From positions 6,734,924 through 6,798,923 of the forward strand of contig CM041198.1 in NCBI GenBank assembly GCA_023078555.1: a stretch of DNA of 64,000 nucleotides. The letters are read 5' to 3'. Source of the stretch: Ulva prolifera (Eukaryota > Chlorophyta > Ulvophyceae > Ulvales > Ulvaceae). This document shows, piece after piece, positions 23,579 through 35,976 of this stretch. Under the pieces are notes generated by a model. The model was not told the DNA's origin. It searched no databases and saw only the letters and a program-made list of their open reading frames with translations. A program made the translations under genes and the position numbers. The stretch's first letter is position 1, and each line of letters starts with the position of its first letter.

Positions 23579-25888
23579 CTGAGAGGAACCGGCCTGAAAT
23601 GTGCACAGGCGAAGTGGGGAGGACAGGCGCCCTGCTGACGCTGGTTGCAGCAGACATCTGGCCTCAATGGGAGAAGGGGTATGTGGACACTCATGGGCCA
23701 GTGGCCATTCCTGGATGCTTGTGGTGGAGCTGAGTCACGAGGCATTGGTGGTTATGGGTGGGACGCAGGGGCCAGCACACATGCAGACGCATGTGTAGGG
23801 CACGACGGTATGTGTGGGCAGGCAGACATGGTCTCGAATGATGAGAAGCCTTGCCTTGCCTTCTGGTGAGGCACAGAAATATGGGCGATACTGCGCAGAG
23901 GCATTTTGTCTCATTGAGCCCAACAATGTATGGCGCAGTCGAACGATCCTGCTGGAATACACTGGCGAAAATGTACTGAGGACGTGGACTGCTGGACAAA
24001 AGACCTGCGGGTGGATGTGCAGCGCTGTAGATGGTGGTGTGTATGTGCTACATGGGACAGTCACAGGCGGTCTGACCTGTGCAGCTCGCGTCGGATGCCA
24101 ATGTACAGGATACAGTCGAGCATTTCTCGTGCTCTGAACCTAATGATTGGTACGGCTTCAGAGCTGATGGCATGGGGCAGGGGCAGTCACAATGGGAAAG
24201 ACTACCTGCCACCCAGCCGTTCTGAGTGTACGAGGCGCTGCGGCAACCTTGCCAGAGATAATGCCAACTTCACATGGTGCTCTGCCGGACACAGGCGGCA
24301 TAGCTTCCAGCGAGTACTAGCAACTGGCTCAGGCTGCAGAGCAGTGCCATAACGCACATACCAGCGGTCCCAGACACTACAACAGAGACGCAATCCAAAG
24401 AACGACGTGGATCTGACCAAGTGACACTATAAACCATATCTGGGGTGTTTGTTTGCACAGTTGACTTATGTTGAGGTAATCGTGCGGTGGACGTCGAGAG
24501 AGGAAGAAGAACACAACGGAGACGGACATGAGCAGAAACGCGCACCCTGTACTTGTCGCCGCCATGATATAGAGCGCTGTAGGTTGCTTTGGCGTTCGTT
24601 TCGCCGGTCGCTGCCCGATGTCCGGTTGGACGTCCAGGCTCCGGCTGATGTGTCCACGAGCTGGCGGAATGCCACATCGCAAGTGGATGCGGCATGATCC
24701 AGTCGACAGCAGACTCATCAAGTATATGGGTTCATGTAATAGGTATTAATGAATTCAGCTTGCGACCCCTCTTGCCGTGGCAACGATCGGGGCAGCACCG
24801 CAGATCGGCGTCAGCAGTGCACGATAGCCCGTGCCAAAGACGGAGCGTCTGAGAGATGTTGACGCAGACTATGTGTCGCCCCGGTGCAATGCGAACTACT
24901 TCAGCCTACCTTGACGGTGTTCCAAACGCGGGGCTCAACTGTCCGTGCAGCCATTGTATGATCCATGCTGTCAGGTTGCATGGCCACCTACGTGTAGAAT
25001 GTGATCTGTATTGTTGTTGTCATCGCTCCGACTCCGGATATCGATCATGTCGGGGCATGTAGCGGACGCAGCAGCATGAGCGTTGGCCACAAGCTGCGCA
25101 GTGCACCGTGGGACACAGAAGGTGCCGACAGTCACTGAGCACACATCGCTCGTGCAGCAATGTACAATAGCGCTGCCAGCCTCTGCATGTGCACGAAGCC
25201 TTTCCGGACAGTGGTCGCGCCAATGGCATATGCACGTGTAGTCTTGGCGTGGGCAGATTGATCAATCGCACACACACTTCGTGTTGAACTGCGCCTGCAT
25301 TTATTTTTGTCATCGTTGCTTCTGAAGCGACGGAGTGTGGCTCTCAGCGTCCACGTTCAGTTCTTGTCGTAAGCGCGCCCTGATGCAACGCTTCAGTTTC
25401 ACTGGTTCTGGGCTTCCCAGCCTAAGAGGTGGTGCAAGCGCAGAGAAGCCTGAATGTTCGCAAGGTGTGTAAAAACGTGTCCGGGAACTACGAGGTGCCG
25501 CTTGGGAAGCTTGAGTGCACGCGGCTTCTGGGCTCGCCAGGTCACTGCGTACAGTGCTGGCACGCACCAGGTGTCAGCGATGCTGCGCCCCAATTCTTAC
25601 ATGCTACATCCCATGTGCACTATTCTGAGCATTCGCGGATCGGTGTGGCTTGCGCAGATGCTCAGTGAGGGGTTGATAGTGGTGACAGACTGCCATGTCC
25701 GCATTCCCTGCCTGCTTGAGAACCAAAATCGTACCCAGCGGCTACACATGTACCATACAAGTCTGTTGTGGTGTGCTTCATGGTCGTCAATCAGTTCTCT
25801 ACTTGTCTCTGAGGTTCCCGGCTTCATCTGGTGCTTCTCGACCGAGTTGTACGTACAGTGCCTCACGGCATAGACTGTGTGCTTCAGG
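23579..25888. other. Region between divergent LETM1-like and OTU genes, first exons unresolved
   Basis: The LETM1-like (-) and OTU (+) genes diverge here, so both first exons and promoters should be inside. On the minus strand an open stretch ending at a GTGCGC donor (exon end at 24546) has the right phase to precede the 23578 exon, but its start is not clear. A minus frame from 24721 with a hydrophobic patch (GCAFLLMSVSVVFFFL) overlaps it in another frame and may be chance. On the plus strand 25440-25880 may hold a 5' OTU exon. Nothing else was recognised. Confidence 0.35.
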
Positions 25889-27602
25889 GCGCTGGGACTT
25901 CAAAATTGCACCGAAGCACATTCAGCCGCTGTTAGCGAGTATTACAAGGCAAGCGCCAAGCAATCGCATCGCGACGCTTGCAAACGCACCCGAGTTCAGA
26001 GTGCACAAGATTGTAGGAGATGGCCGATGCATGTTTCGAGCAACGGTGCGATTCTTACTTAGATGATGCTGCGACATGCTGCTGCTACACTCAAGTGCCA
26101 GCAGTGCGCTTCCCGCGTGGCTCTGCTCTGGAGAGTCGTTCCTTGCTTCAAACGGCACGCAAGAGCAGCGATGCCACTGCCTGTCTGCGCCACACATCAT
26201 CACACACTATAGCGGATGCGGAACCAAAGCCAAACGTGTAGCTCTCCTTATGCATTTATACGCTGCAGGTCCGGTCACTTGCATTGAACAAAGGCGTGTT
26301 CCTTAGACCAAGAGAAGAGCTAGTAGAAGCCGAGCAACTACGACAAGCATGCCATGATGCCCTTTGCAGGACATCCCAGCGGTCAAAGCAGTTCCCTGAT
26401 GCAAGGAAGCAGATTCTGTACGGGTACGGAGACCTGCCTGAGTACTGCAAGCAGCTCGCTCGACCAACGTTCTGGGGAGGGGAAGTCGAGATGATGGTGA
26501 TCACAAAGATGCTCAAAATCCCCATACACGTCTACACACCTGACGCGGAGTCTGGAGGGTGTGCCCTGAGCTTGCTGCTTGCCTCGTGTACGGGCTGCCA
26601 CAGTCCTTCATTCTGCATCGATCAATCGCGGACCACGCCCATCGAATGCAGACCCCACGTCCATCGGACAAAGCAGCCTCCGAGGCTCTCACATCGGAGC
26701 TGCTGAATTAGCGTACAGACATGCCTCCGTTCACAGCGGATCCATCGATGTAACCCAGCCTTGAGGAGGTTGCAATGTCCAGCTCGATGGCCAAATCCTT
26801 TCCGCCTGTTCTCCTCTGTGCACCAGCATCGACTGCAGCCTGCACCAGCACCAGCCACAGCTCACCTCATGTCCAGTCAAATATCAACAAGGCACTGCAC
26901 AGTTCCGCCCGCCGTGCATCCTGCAGCCTTCTCACCTGTCCCCGTGTTGCAGCAACTGCCACACATATCACACGCCCACTACTCCCTTGTTCACAGGCAC
27001 AACCACGCCACAGCATCCTCACAACAACACAACCATACACGCCGGAAGCCTCGCTGAGCTCCTGCACCTGGCCGCTGCCAACTTGTAGCTCATGCAGGCT
27101 GGTCAACCGCTGCCTCGTACATCTCACCCCCCCTCTCTCTCCAAACCTAACACACATTCTCATAAGACAACACCAATTCGGTCTGAGATGACGCAGTCGC
27201 CAGTGTCGAAATGGATGTCGCTGTGTAATCTCGCATACCTACGCACGTGTACAAACGTAGATGCTTACGACACGTCGTCCCGTGCATTCGGAGTCTGTCA
27301 ATGCCGTCTTCAGTACCCCGCTGAGTACATCCACATTTTTTGATTTTTTTTAAATAAAAAAAAAACAAATCGTATAGATGTTGGCTTTGCTCTACGTACA
27401 AACCACTGAGCCGTGGCTGTCAGGCTGAGGGCGGCCCTGAGGCGTGCGCGGCCGCTGCAGGCCCACCGGGAAGTTCTCCGTGATCGCAAAGTTTGGGAAG
27501 GAGTACGAGAAGCCGGGCCGGGACCGCCCGGGGCGCACCCCCGTGCACCTCCTCTACACCGGCGGCTGCCACTACGACCTCCTCATCCCCCGCGGCCTCT
27601 AG
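25889..27602 (+). CDS. OTU-domain cysteine protease, 5' end unresolved
   Basis: Three exons of the catalytic domain: about 25889-26045, 26269-26558 and 27461-27602, in phase with each other. The first exon ends with the OTU nucleophile block FRVHKIVGDGRCMFRAT (Asp-Gly-x-Cys). The second has RPREELVEAEQLRQACHDAL, the conserved WGGEVEMMVITKMLKIPIHV and TPDAES. The third has the catalytic histidine strand LLYTGGCHYDLL just before the stop. The fold order matches plant OTU4-like (At3g57810-type) deubiquitinases, in which the OTU domain is at the extreme C-terminus and an N-terminal extension precedes it. Upstream exons that would hold such an extension were not identified, so location is unknown. 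The function, removal of ubiquitin or ubiquitin-like chains, is inferred from family. Confidence 0.88.
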
Positions 27603-28828
27603 CGGCCGGCCCCACGGCGGAGGCCGCCGGTCTCACGGCGGAGGCCGCCCTGCGAGCCGGCCGCGGCCGCTGCGGCCTCGAGGCCCGGGGCGCGGGCGCT
27701 GCGGGCCGGGTGCATGCGGGCGCTGGCGCGTGCGGGTGTGCCAAGCAGGCCGCGGGCTGTGCTGTGCTGTGCTGTGCGCGGCCATGGCGGCATGCGCGTC
27801 CTTCTGGTTGCATGTGACGTGCACATGTGCCGCTCACGCACTCTCTGGCGGGCTGCGGCTGCGCCGGCTCGCGGCCCGTTGCGTTGTACCGGCTTCCCAG
27901 CGGCATGTTGCTGGCTGAACGGCTGATGCACCTGGCGCGGCCCGCGGGGGCACACATGGGAGTGCACAGGGGCGTGCTGCGGCGTTGCGGCGCTGCACAA
28001 CGATCGCCGGGCGAGGCCTCGTCGTTGATGCTGGCCGTGCATGCCACATGATGGCCATGCACGCCGTGCTGGCTGCCGCACCCAGCATGGCCTCGCGGCT
28101 GTCTTGTTCCACAGCTGTTTTGCTTTGCGGCTCCTAGGGGTGAGGTCAAGGTCACTCTCGGGGTGGTCTTGACTGAGGCTGTTGCGGCAAGTGCCGAGAT
28201 TAACTTACCTCACATGTTGCAGCTCCACAGCTGGACCAAAGCACCTGTGGAGCAGGGCAACGTGTCCCCACAGCTGCGATGTGCGGCCTGTGGACACCGG
28301 GTGAAGCTGGCATAGTCCTAGCAGGCTGCTGTGCTTGGTGTGAGAGCTTGCACAGGAGCAGGAGCGGCCGGCTGCCTGTGCTGGCGGCGTCTGTGCTGAT
28401 GCTGAAACCTCTTCCCCCGCACGCGGCCGGTACAAGGCACAGTGCAGTGCAGAACATGTCGGAGCAGCCACCTCTCCTTGTCTCTCTGTGAGAGCAACTG
28501 GGGCTGCTCAGCGCAGGGGGCTCATCGCTCGAGTGTGCCTCGTAGCCACATCGGCGGGTGAAGCACGTGTGCAGCCTTTGGTTACCCGTGAGCCTCCAGA
28601 CGGTTTGGACATGGTATAGATTGTATGAATGGTGTTCGTGACGTGGGCTGGCCGTGGGCGGATGGGCCTTAGTGGCATTGAACGCGTGTGGCATGGCTTT
28701 GCAGGTCATGGTGTGAGTGAATGAGAGTGAGTGAGAGAGGCACGCTGTGATGCTGAATGGGCTTCCCGGGGCTGCGCAGGGGCTACGTTGAGGGTCGTCA
28801 GACGTGTGATACGTTTGTGTGGTGCGGG

Positions 28829-28940
28829 CAGTGTTGGGTCGCCCTGCAGAGTTCTCAGGGCTGCGATCCAGAAATTAGGCATAATTACTAGCAAACATTC
28901 CCCGGAATCGGGCCCAGTGGCTCAATACTGGTGGTGAGGC
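28829..28940 (+). repeat. Dispersed repeat, copy A
   Basis: Starts CAGTGTTGGGTCGC and continues through CAGGGCTGCGATCCAGA, ATCGGGCCCAGTGGCTCAA and ACTGG. It matches the reverse complement of 30190-30304 over about 110 bp with scattered mismatches. The middle contains a tRNA-like A-box (GTGGCTCAATACTGG). Confidence 0.7.
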
Positions 28941-29164
28941 AGGTGCAGGCATTTCGTGTGATTCGAGGGGCCAACTGGGTGCATCACCGAGCGTGTGCAC
29001 GCAACGGCAGCCTCCATGTAAAAGCGTTTTCTATCCCATTGATTCATCGGCGCACCCCCCGTTTGGTGCGTGCTGCGCTGCAGAGGCTGCCGCTGGCGGT
29101 GCGGTCGAGCCTGCCCACCACCTGCCATCCCACCACCTGCCATGCAGCCCAGTGCTGGCTGCAA

Positions 29165-29202
29165 AGTAAAGTAAAGTAAATCTGAATTTACTTTACTGAG
29201 CC
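29165..29202. repeat. Copy 2 of the GTAAAGTAAATCTGAATTT element, hairpin form
   Basis: AGTAAAGTAAA, then TCTGAA, then TTTACTTTACT forms a short hairpin, followed by the same TGAGCCGT found after copy 1 at 10320. Confidence 0.7.
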
Positions 29203-30189
29203 GTTGTAGCTTGGCTGGCTCGACATGGGTTGAGGGCGGGATAAAAGCTACCCCCTAGTTTTCAGGATGTCATGGGTTCGAGTCTTTGAACGTTGCAGTC
29301 GAGCGCTTGAATGAAGGTGCGTGACATAGAGCCAGCCTGTGTTGCCACCACGGGTACATGCTAGAGGACTCGCCACCAAGCGCGCCCCTGCGCCCGGGGG
29401 GGTCCACCGCCGGCTTGCGTGCGGTCAGGGGCATCCGTCCACCGAGGCACGAGTGGGTGGGCGCCGGCGCGTGTGTTACAAGGATAGAGCCGGGGTGGCA
29501 GGCGGCACCGCCAGGGCAACGAGGAAGCAAACGGACGGCCCCATACGGTGCTGCTGTGTGTGGACGGTGGTGGGTGTTGGCGCACATGGGCGGTACAGGT
29601 GTGAAGTCAGGGTGTGCTGGCGTGTGTTGCGTGCCGGTGGTTGCGTGCGCGTGTGGTGGCCCTGTTTGTGTCCTGCGGTGCTGCCTGTCTCTCTGGCTTC
29701 GTCCTGGTCACACGGGCGTGCAACACCCACCCCCAAGTTTGAGAGAGGGATGTCCGAGAGAGGGATCCGGATGTCCTGCGCTCAGTCCCACTCACATGCG
29801 GACGCCTGCCTTGGCGCCGACACGTGTACACCCCGGGCCGGCGCGGCTCCGGCGACCTGGGATCACATTCATTTGAGCTGTTTGCATGGGGGCACCGGCA
29901 CGTTTCACCATGCATATGGACTCGTCGCCATGCGTCCGTTGCATTGTCAGGCAGCATGCATGCTACGAGATGCACAGGCGCTGTCCGCAGCGGGGCATTT
30001 GAGTTTTGCCGCAGGCCTGCATCACTGCATCGCGAAACGATTGCAAGCGATGTGTGACGCCAGGCATGCGGAGCCGCACGCACATGTGGACACTTTCAGC
30101 GCCGGCTTCTGCGTATACGTAGGTGTCTGCGCGGTTTGGGGCGTCATGCTGCCTAGGCGCGGGAGACTGGTGGCCACCAGTGGAGACCT

Positions 30190-30304
30190 AGGCCTCCACA
30201 GCAGTGTTGAGTCGACGGGCCCGATCATACGTGACATGACATTGTCACTCGGGGCTAATGTCTGGGTTGCAGCCCTGGAACTGCTGCAAAGCGACCCAAC
30301 ACTG
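30190..30304 (-). repeat. Dispersed repeat, copy B (inverted)
   Basis: Reverse complement of copy A at 28829-28940. The best-conserved blocks are CAGTGTTGGGTCGC, CAGGGCTGC and ATCGGGCCC followed by CTCAACACTG. Confidence 0.7.
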
Positions 30305-32500
30305 CTCCACAGGCCGATATCCCCTGAGACATCTGCTGAGACACCTCCTGAGGTGGGATGTCTGCATGCATGCGTGCGCTGGCAAGACTGTGGTTTCATT
30401 TCTCATTCTGCAGGGGCAAGCCTGACCTCGGGCGCTGTCCCGGCAGCTAGTCCTGTGCAGGACAGTGCCATGCAGCTCAAGACCAGGCATTCACTTGGAC
30501 AGCCCCCGCCCCGGGCCCCGGTTTCCCACGGGGGAGAGGCATATCGCATAGACTAGCTGATCTTGTGGATCTGATGATCTTGTGGATTTTGAATTCAAGG
30601 CTCTTCAGAGGCACCAGCTGGAGCACATGCACATGTGTACTCACGAACATCCGGGCCCGTATGTGTGACCCATGGCCAACACCGCACAGTGAAGCTTGGA
30701 CTCCAGTGGCATCCGATCAGAGTCTCCGCGAGTCTGCTGAAGGAACGTGCATTCGACAGCAGAGGGCATCGTGTTTGCCGTGAAGCACAGGGCGTGCAAG
30801 GCCACTGGATGGTACGGGCATGTGCCCGTTGCGGATATGTTGAGAATCTGACAACTTGAACCCATGGCAGGCCGAGCTGGGATTCCCATGGCAGCAGGCA
30901 CATGGTGCACGCACTCACTCACCTTTGCGAAGCTATGGTGTCTGCTCGATACCGTTGTATCTGATCTCCGTCGGTGCGCCAGTACCATGAAATCCCGTAA
31001 GGCTGCAGAGGTCTGTGTGCGCAGATCGCGTTTCACCAGGCACGTTTGTGGAGCGTGCTGCACGCCACTGTCGCTTGCACATGCATGGACGACGGATGCC
31101 TGCATGGACTCAATCTCACATTTTGCGACATTGAAAGCGCTGCGTGCCCATGCGCTGCTAACAGTCCACACGCTGTCAACGACTGTTATATTGTAGCAGA
31201 TCCAGAAGCACCAGATATTGTTTGAGTAGCCAGCGGAACGGTAGTGCAGGGGAAGTGACCTCGGCCACACGACGACACGCATCGACACTTGCCTCGATAC
31301 CTGCCACCAGATTTAAGTTGTACATTGGCATGGCCAACGGGCTCGACACCATGATAGCTCCTTTTCTGGCCGAAGATACTCCTTTCTTTTGGGAGCAGCG
31401 TTGCACGGCAACGCCTATCTGCGGCTCTTCGTTCACTGTCCTGCAAGGGATAACAGCTTGTAGACCATACCTGCGTGAAGACCCAACGGTGCGCACTGCA
31501 CCACACGAAATTCTGGATGATGCCGCTCGATGGCACCTTTAGTGTGGATATTGGCCACATGTGGCGGACTGTGAGTTGGGCAGCTTGTTGGACATGCATG
31601 TCGCAGCTTCGACCTCACCGTTGATCGTTCACTGAAGATCACTGTACACGACGATGTTTGATCATTGTCGGTGTGTACCACATAATAACAATAATTATAA
31701 AAACTACAAACGTGCACTGTTGCGTGCATCGCATTTGTGTTGGCATGCTCACAGTATTGTCAATTCTACACACGCGTCACCTTGTCCACCACCCTGCAAT
31801 GTCGACGCTTCTTGCTACATGCCATGCCGACCTCTCGATCTCGACCCGCATGCCCGCCAAGTGACAGTCTCTGTCCGTCCACTTGAAGGATTCCGGTGTG
31901 CAGCATCAGCAGCTGACCACACTTGCGCCTATGCAGGCCAGATTACTGAAGCCGGATGATGCAAAGGCTGAACGTGTGCAACACTCGCGAATGTCCGAAG
32001 ATCAGGGCTCTGAATGTTCTTCGAATGCGATGTCAACAGGTAGTGCTTGCACTCAGGCGTTGCACCAAAATGAAGCAACACTTCAGCACAGAAACTCAGG
32101 ATCCAGCAACGATGACTTCGCTGCGGTGTGCCTGGATCCAGGCAATGCACGTCAGCGTGGCTACATCACCGCTAAGCAGCTGAGAGACTCACTGAAGCGT
32201 TTGCACCAAGTCACGGTTGCAGATGAACACGAAGCTGTGCAGGCTCAGTCAATGAAATAACATTCGCCATTGGCTGCATGAGGTCAAACATAAAAATTTT
32301 GGGCAACAGGAGCTTCAGATCTGAAGATGGGCTAGCAGACAAAGAGTTCACACGATTTGAGCAAACAGCGGGGGGGATAACAAGCAGCTGGGTGGGGTAC
32401 TGACAGATCAAACAAGCCTGCAAATGTGATGCTGTCAGCATTCCACCCCGTTTCCTTTTTGTTTCGCCCAGCGACGGATCGGTTCATGTAGAGTGTGGGC

Positions 32501-32538
32501 GTAGATATGTGTAGATATGTGTAGATATGTAGATATGT
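32501..32538. repeat. Short tandem repeat, GTAGATATGT units
   Basis: Three to four copies of GTAGATATGT, the last shortened by two bases. Looks like a minisatellite seed. Confidence 0.9.
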
Positions 32539-33957
32539 TCCGTGGTGTGGCAAAGGACTGCCGCAGTCACAGTTGAACGATTTTTCCATCAATCAGCGCA
32601 TGACAGACCACCGTTTGTGGCTACAATTAGCTATGTGAAAACAGCCAATGCTTGTGGAGCATGGGGGTGTGACAGTCCACACAGACTGCTGGATGCAGCA
32701 GTGGAGGTGACATTTGATGTACAGCAGTTGCCAGGTTCCTGGTAGCCAGAGCGCAAGACACATGTTCGTCTTGTGGACTCTCGTGTGCGTCTGTTCACAG
32801 TGTACTTGCAGATTGTGGCCACCATGTGGATGTACGTCAGCTGGAGCAGATGTGAGAGCAGGGATGGGAGCTCTCCTTTGTGTAACTTGCTCTGACGTTG
32901 TAGACAACGTGTGGGACATGCAGCAGTGTCCGTTCACCTGCATGTAATGGTGGCGAACAGGCACAATTCGCTTTATTGATGAGGCCCTCGCTTATGAGCA
33001 GCGCATGCACGATCGGCCAGGAGTGAACCCAGAGCGCCAACATGAGTGTGGGCTGTTGCATAACAGAGCATCACAACATACTTGGGAATGTAGCGTCATC
33101 ACACAGCGTGCATTGACAGGATATTTGGGCTGCGAACGTGGTATGGTAGTGTCCCTGCCCGGTTATTCAGGTTGCGTTCTTATTTTGGCGTCTTGCGCAG
33201 AGTTTGCAATCATGCTAGCAATCCGAGCTTGCACATGTTAGCTGCCCTAACAGAGGCGTGAGCTGAGTTCTGTGCGCTTGCGAAACAATGTTGGTCACAC
33301 TAATAACAGTGGCATATTGTGTGACATGTGTTCTGTGATTGGCTGCCTGAGCCACAGCTCAATGTTGGTTGTCCCTGTGGTTCAGCTGTAGTCGTGGTCT
33401 CTGACTCGCTGCAGCCAATGGCGTACCTCCCATCTGTTTCTCTTATCAACTCAATCTGCATATGGTAGTGGCTTGTGCTGCTTCCGTTTGCGGCTGAGCA
33501 CTACTACACCTCTTCATGCCCCATCAAACTAGTCTCTGTACTGCGACATGAGGTGCACTGCTTCCACACTCTGCCTATGCAGTTTTGGCAAGCAGTTGCA
33601 CGGAGAATTCTATGTACGCCGTAGCTGACACATCACTGCATCTGCAGTTTTAGTTCCGGTGGTACAACCCTGTTTCGCGTGAGCCAGTCACATTCACTTC
33701 AGATGTCTGGGCAGCCTCTTCTCGCACTTGCTCGGCCTGCAGAATAGCCCATTCGTGGGAATAGGTGTACTTGCAGCGACCGCCCGATGAATTTACGAGC
33801 GCATGTGACGTGCAGCCTTGCGTTTTGCGTTCGGACCGTGGTCGTTGCTGCGTTTATTGGTGCTCGCATGCATTGATTTCGAGTCGCCAGGTGACGTGGA
33901 GTATCGTCGCCTCTGAAGTCTCGTCGGCTCGACCTAAGATACATCACAGAAAGAGAT

Positions 33958-34741
33958 ATGCTGATCGCCTTGCTGTTCGCCCTGCTGACCTTTGTGTCCA
34001 GCGCGCAGGCGTGGGCGCTGAGAGCCGAGACTGATCAACAGGTCGCCAAAGCAAGGGTGCGATGCAACCGCAGGCAGGCGGTTACATTGTGCCAACTGTA
34101 GCGAACGTGTCAACTGGAGTGCTTTTAAAGCTTCTGTATTTGCCGGCAGAATCACAGGCGCTGGTTCGGGTCTGTTCGAGCGCACAGTTGGGCAACGCCA
34201 CGTCATATGGCGCAAAATCTGGATCATGACTCGATCGTGTGGTGTTCGTTTTGTGTATGTATATATTCATGACTTTGGTATGTCCTCGGACGTCGCGTGG
34301 AGGCAGCGTTCGTGTGTCGCAAAAAAATCGGAACAGGAGCAGGCAGTCCATAGGTTGTGCGATGAGATGCTGATCGATTCAATTCTATCAAGCGGTCCAT
34401 ATGAGATGCCGATTGAAGTGCATCCATCTCCTTTCATTTTCCGTTGCGTGTCTCGGAGGTCGTCTGGCATTTGCGGGATATGCTGCTGACGTCGTCCCAG
34501 TCCGGCGTTTGCTAGGCACACGCAATTTGCAGTTCTGCATCCACAGTCGAGATATGCACCTCGAAGAAGTAGGCACAACACCTGGCGCTTGCAGGCCAGT
34601 CCAGACCAGGCTTTCAGCGAATGGGCGGAGCGAAATGAGAAAACGTATCGCACACCTGAGGAGCGCGACCACAGGTTCTCGATTTGGCTGGACAATCTGG
34701 AGTACGTTGAAAGTTACAACTCACAGCATACCACCAACTGG
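33958..34741 (+). CDS. Secreted I29 (papain propeptide) domain, protease domain not found
   Basis: Two phase-0 exons, 33958-34041 and 34595-34741. Exon 1 is a signal peptide (MLIALLFALLTFVSSAQAWA). Exon 2 encodes a cathepsin-propeptide I29 domain, AFSEWAERNEKTYRTPEERD onward, with the ERFNIN-type spacing E-x3-R-x3-W-x2-N-x3-V-x3-N. It ends at a GTACGC donor or, unspliced, at a stop 25 codons further on. In normal cathepsins the propeptide is followed by the Cys-Gly-Ser-Cys-Trp protease core. I found no such motif on the plus strand before the AATF 3' end at 35977. It may be a stand-alone propeptide-like protease inhibitor, or a truncated gene whose 3' part was lost. GTCGCC is an unusual donor. 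Confidence 0.7.
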
Positions 34742-35976
34742 GTACGCCTGTATTGGCTTAAGCTGGCCTGTGCCGACGGGGAACACCGCCCCAGCACGCA
34801 AGGGGGTCACTGGTGACTGCGTACATGCACGGTGGTAGCCAATGGTATTTGAACAAAGCCACAGCATACACGTATGTGGCCACACTTGGTAGCATATAAT
34901 CGTTCCTATACACCTGTACCTGAGCATTGTGAAAGAAGATGATTGTCTTGTATGGGTTGGTGCATATCTCTTGAATTGTCAGTGAATTGCCCACACTCAG
35001 CAACCATTTTGTTGCTTCATTGTCCCGACATTGTTCAATCTTGATTGTCTGGGGCATCTCATTTTGATACTGTGACAGTACAATTGCTCAAGCGCTTCTG
35101 CACTCCCTGTTTCGTGGACGGCTAAATGTGCTTTCCTGATGCTGTAGCTCAGCCTCGGGCCGTACATGGACTTGACAAGTGGAGAGTTTGAGTCTAAAAC
35201 GCTTGGTCTTCGAGATGAGGCAGTGTAATCGCGCTCATGGAACCGATGCACAACTGCAGTCCCAGAAAATGGCAAGAGCAAATCCGTCCCTAGTTGGACT
35301 CGGCTAGCATGCGGTGGTGCTATGGGCGATGCAGGCTAGCTCGGTGGAAGACACGGCCACAGCAACAAGACCATGTGATCGAATAGTGTCAGAAGAGGTA
35401 TGTCAAATACATCACAGGATGTACACAATTCGTCCTCGACACCATCTTGTAAATGGCCAGGCCACATCAGAACGTTACACACACGTCCTACCTCAACCCA
35501 GCACGGGTTGCCACGTTCGCTGCTGTCATGAATCTGTTGGTAATACTCCACACTGCTGGCACATGCATGTGTCTGCACCACACGAACTCACAACAGCAAT
35601 CCACTGTCCAGTGCAAATTTTTGGGTTTGCAGTGTCCGAGTATGTATCAATACATGTAGGAGTCACAGACTGTAGAACACACTCCAAGTGATACGCAATG
35701 CTGACATTCGGACTGTTGACCGGGTGCAGCTGGGTTCTACAGGTATTGTGACTGTGCCTGTGCAACTCCCCGCAGTACAAGCTCTCCATGATTGTGTATG
35801 TTCGTCATTATGGAATGATAACAATCGTTGAAACGTGTGAATGATTGTCATCTACCATGATTGCTCACCACTGACACACGACACAACCTGCCCTCAAGCC
35901 TCACATCTCCACCTCTGGACTCAACACCCAATGCCACTCCACCCATGGCCGGTCCATCTCTCTGCGCCCACGACGC
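34742..35976. other. No assigned gene; weak minus-strand frames
   Basis: Minus-strand frames at 34997-35281 and 34758-35057 read as plausible protein (for example MYGPRLSYSIRKAHLAVHET and WLLSVGNSLTIQEIC) and sit in two adjacent frames, as a decayed or spliced gene would. I do not recognise a family. No papain-type protease core is present. Confidence 0.3.

Larger units (their letters stand above)
27603..33957. other. Repeat-rich, gene-poor region
   Basis: About 6.4 kb with no recognisable family. 27.6-30.6 kb is GC-rich with CATG and GTGTG-rich simple sequence. A 405-codon frame at 29339-30556 has Cys/Arg/His-rich, random-looking composition and overlaps open frames on both strands; I do not call it. 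A dispersed element occurs in opposite orientations (28829-28940 and 30190-30304). 30.6-34 kb is less GC-rich. A plus frame at 31883-32260 ends with an EF-hand-like helix (YITAKQLRDSLKRL) and a minus frame at 31176-31496 is mildly protein-like, but neither can be assigned. Confidence 0.35.

Noticed and set aside
29339-30556. 405-codon open frame
   Set aside because: Composition is Cys/Arg/His-rich and random-looking, other strands and frames are open too, and it runs through a dispersed repeat.
31883-32260. EF-hand-like frame ending YITAKQLRDSLKRL
   Set aside because: Only one helix-like motif, no calcium loop with correct spacing, and no phase-consistent neighbouring exon found.
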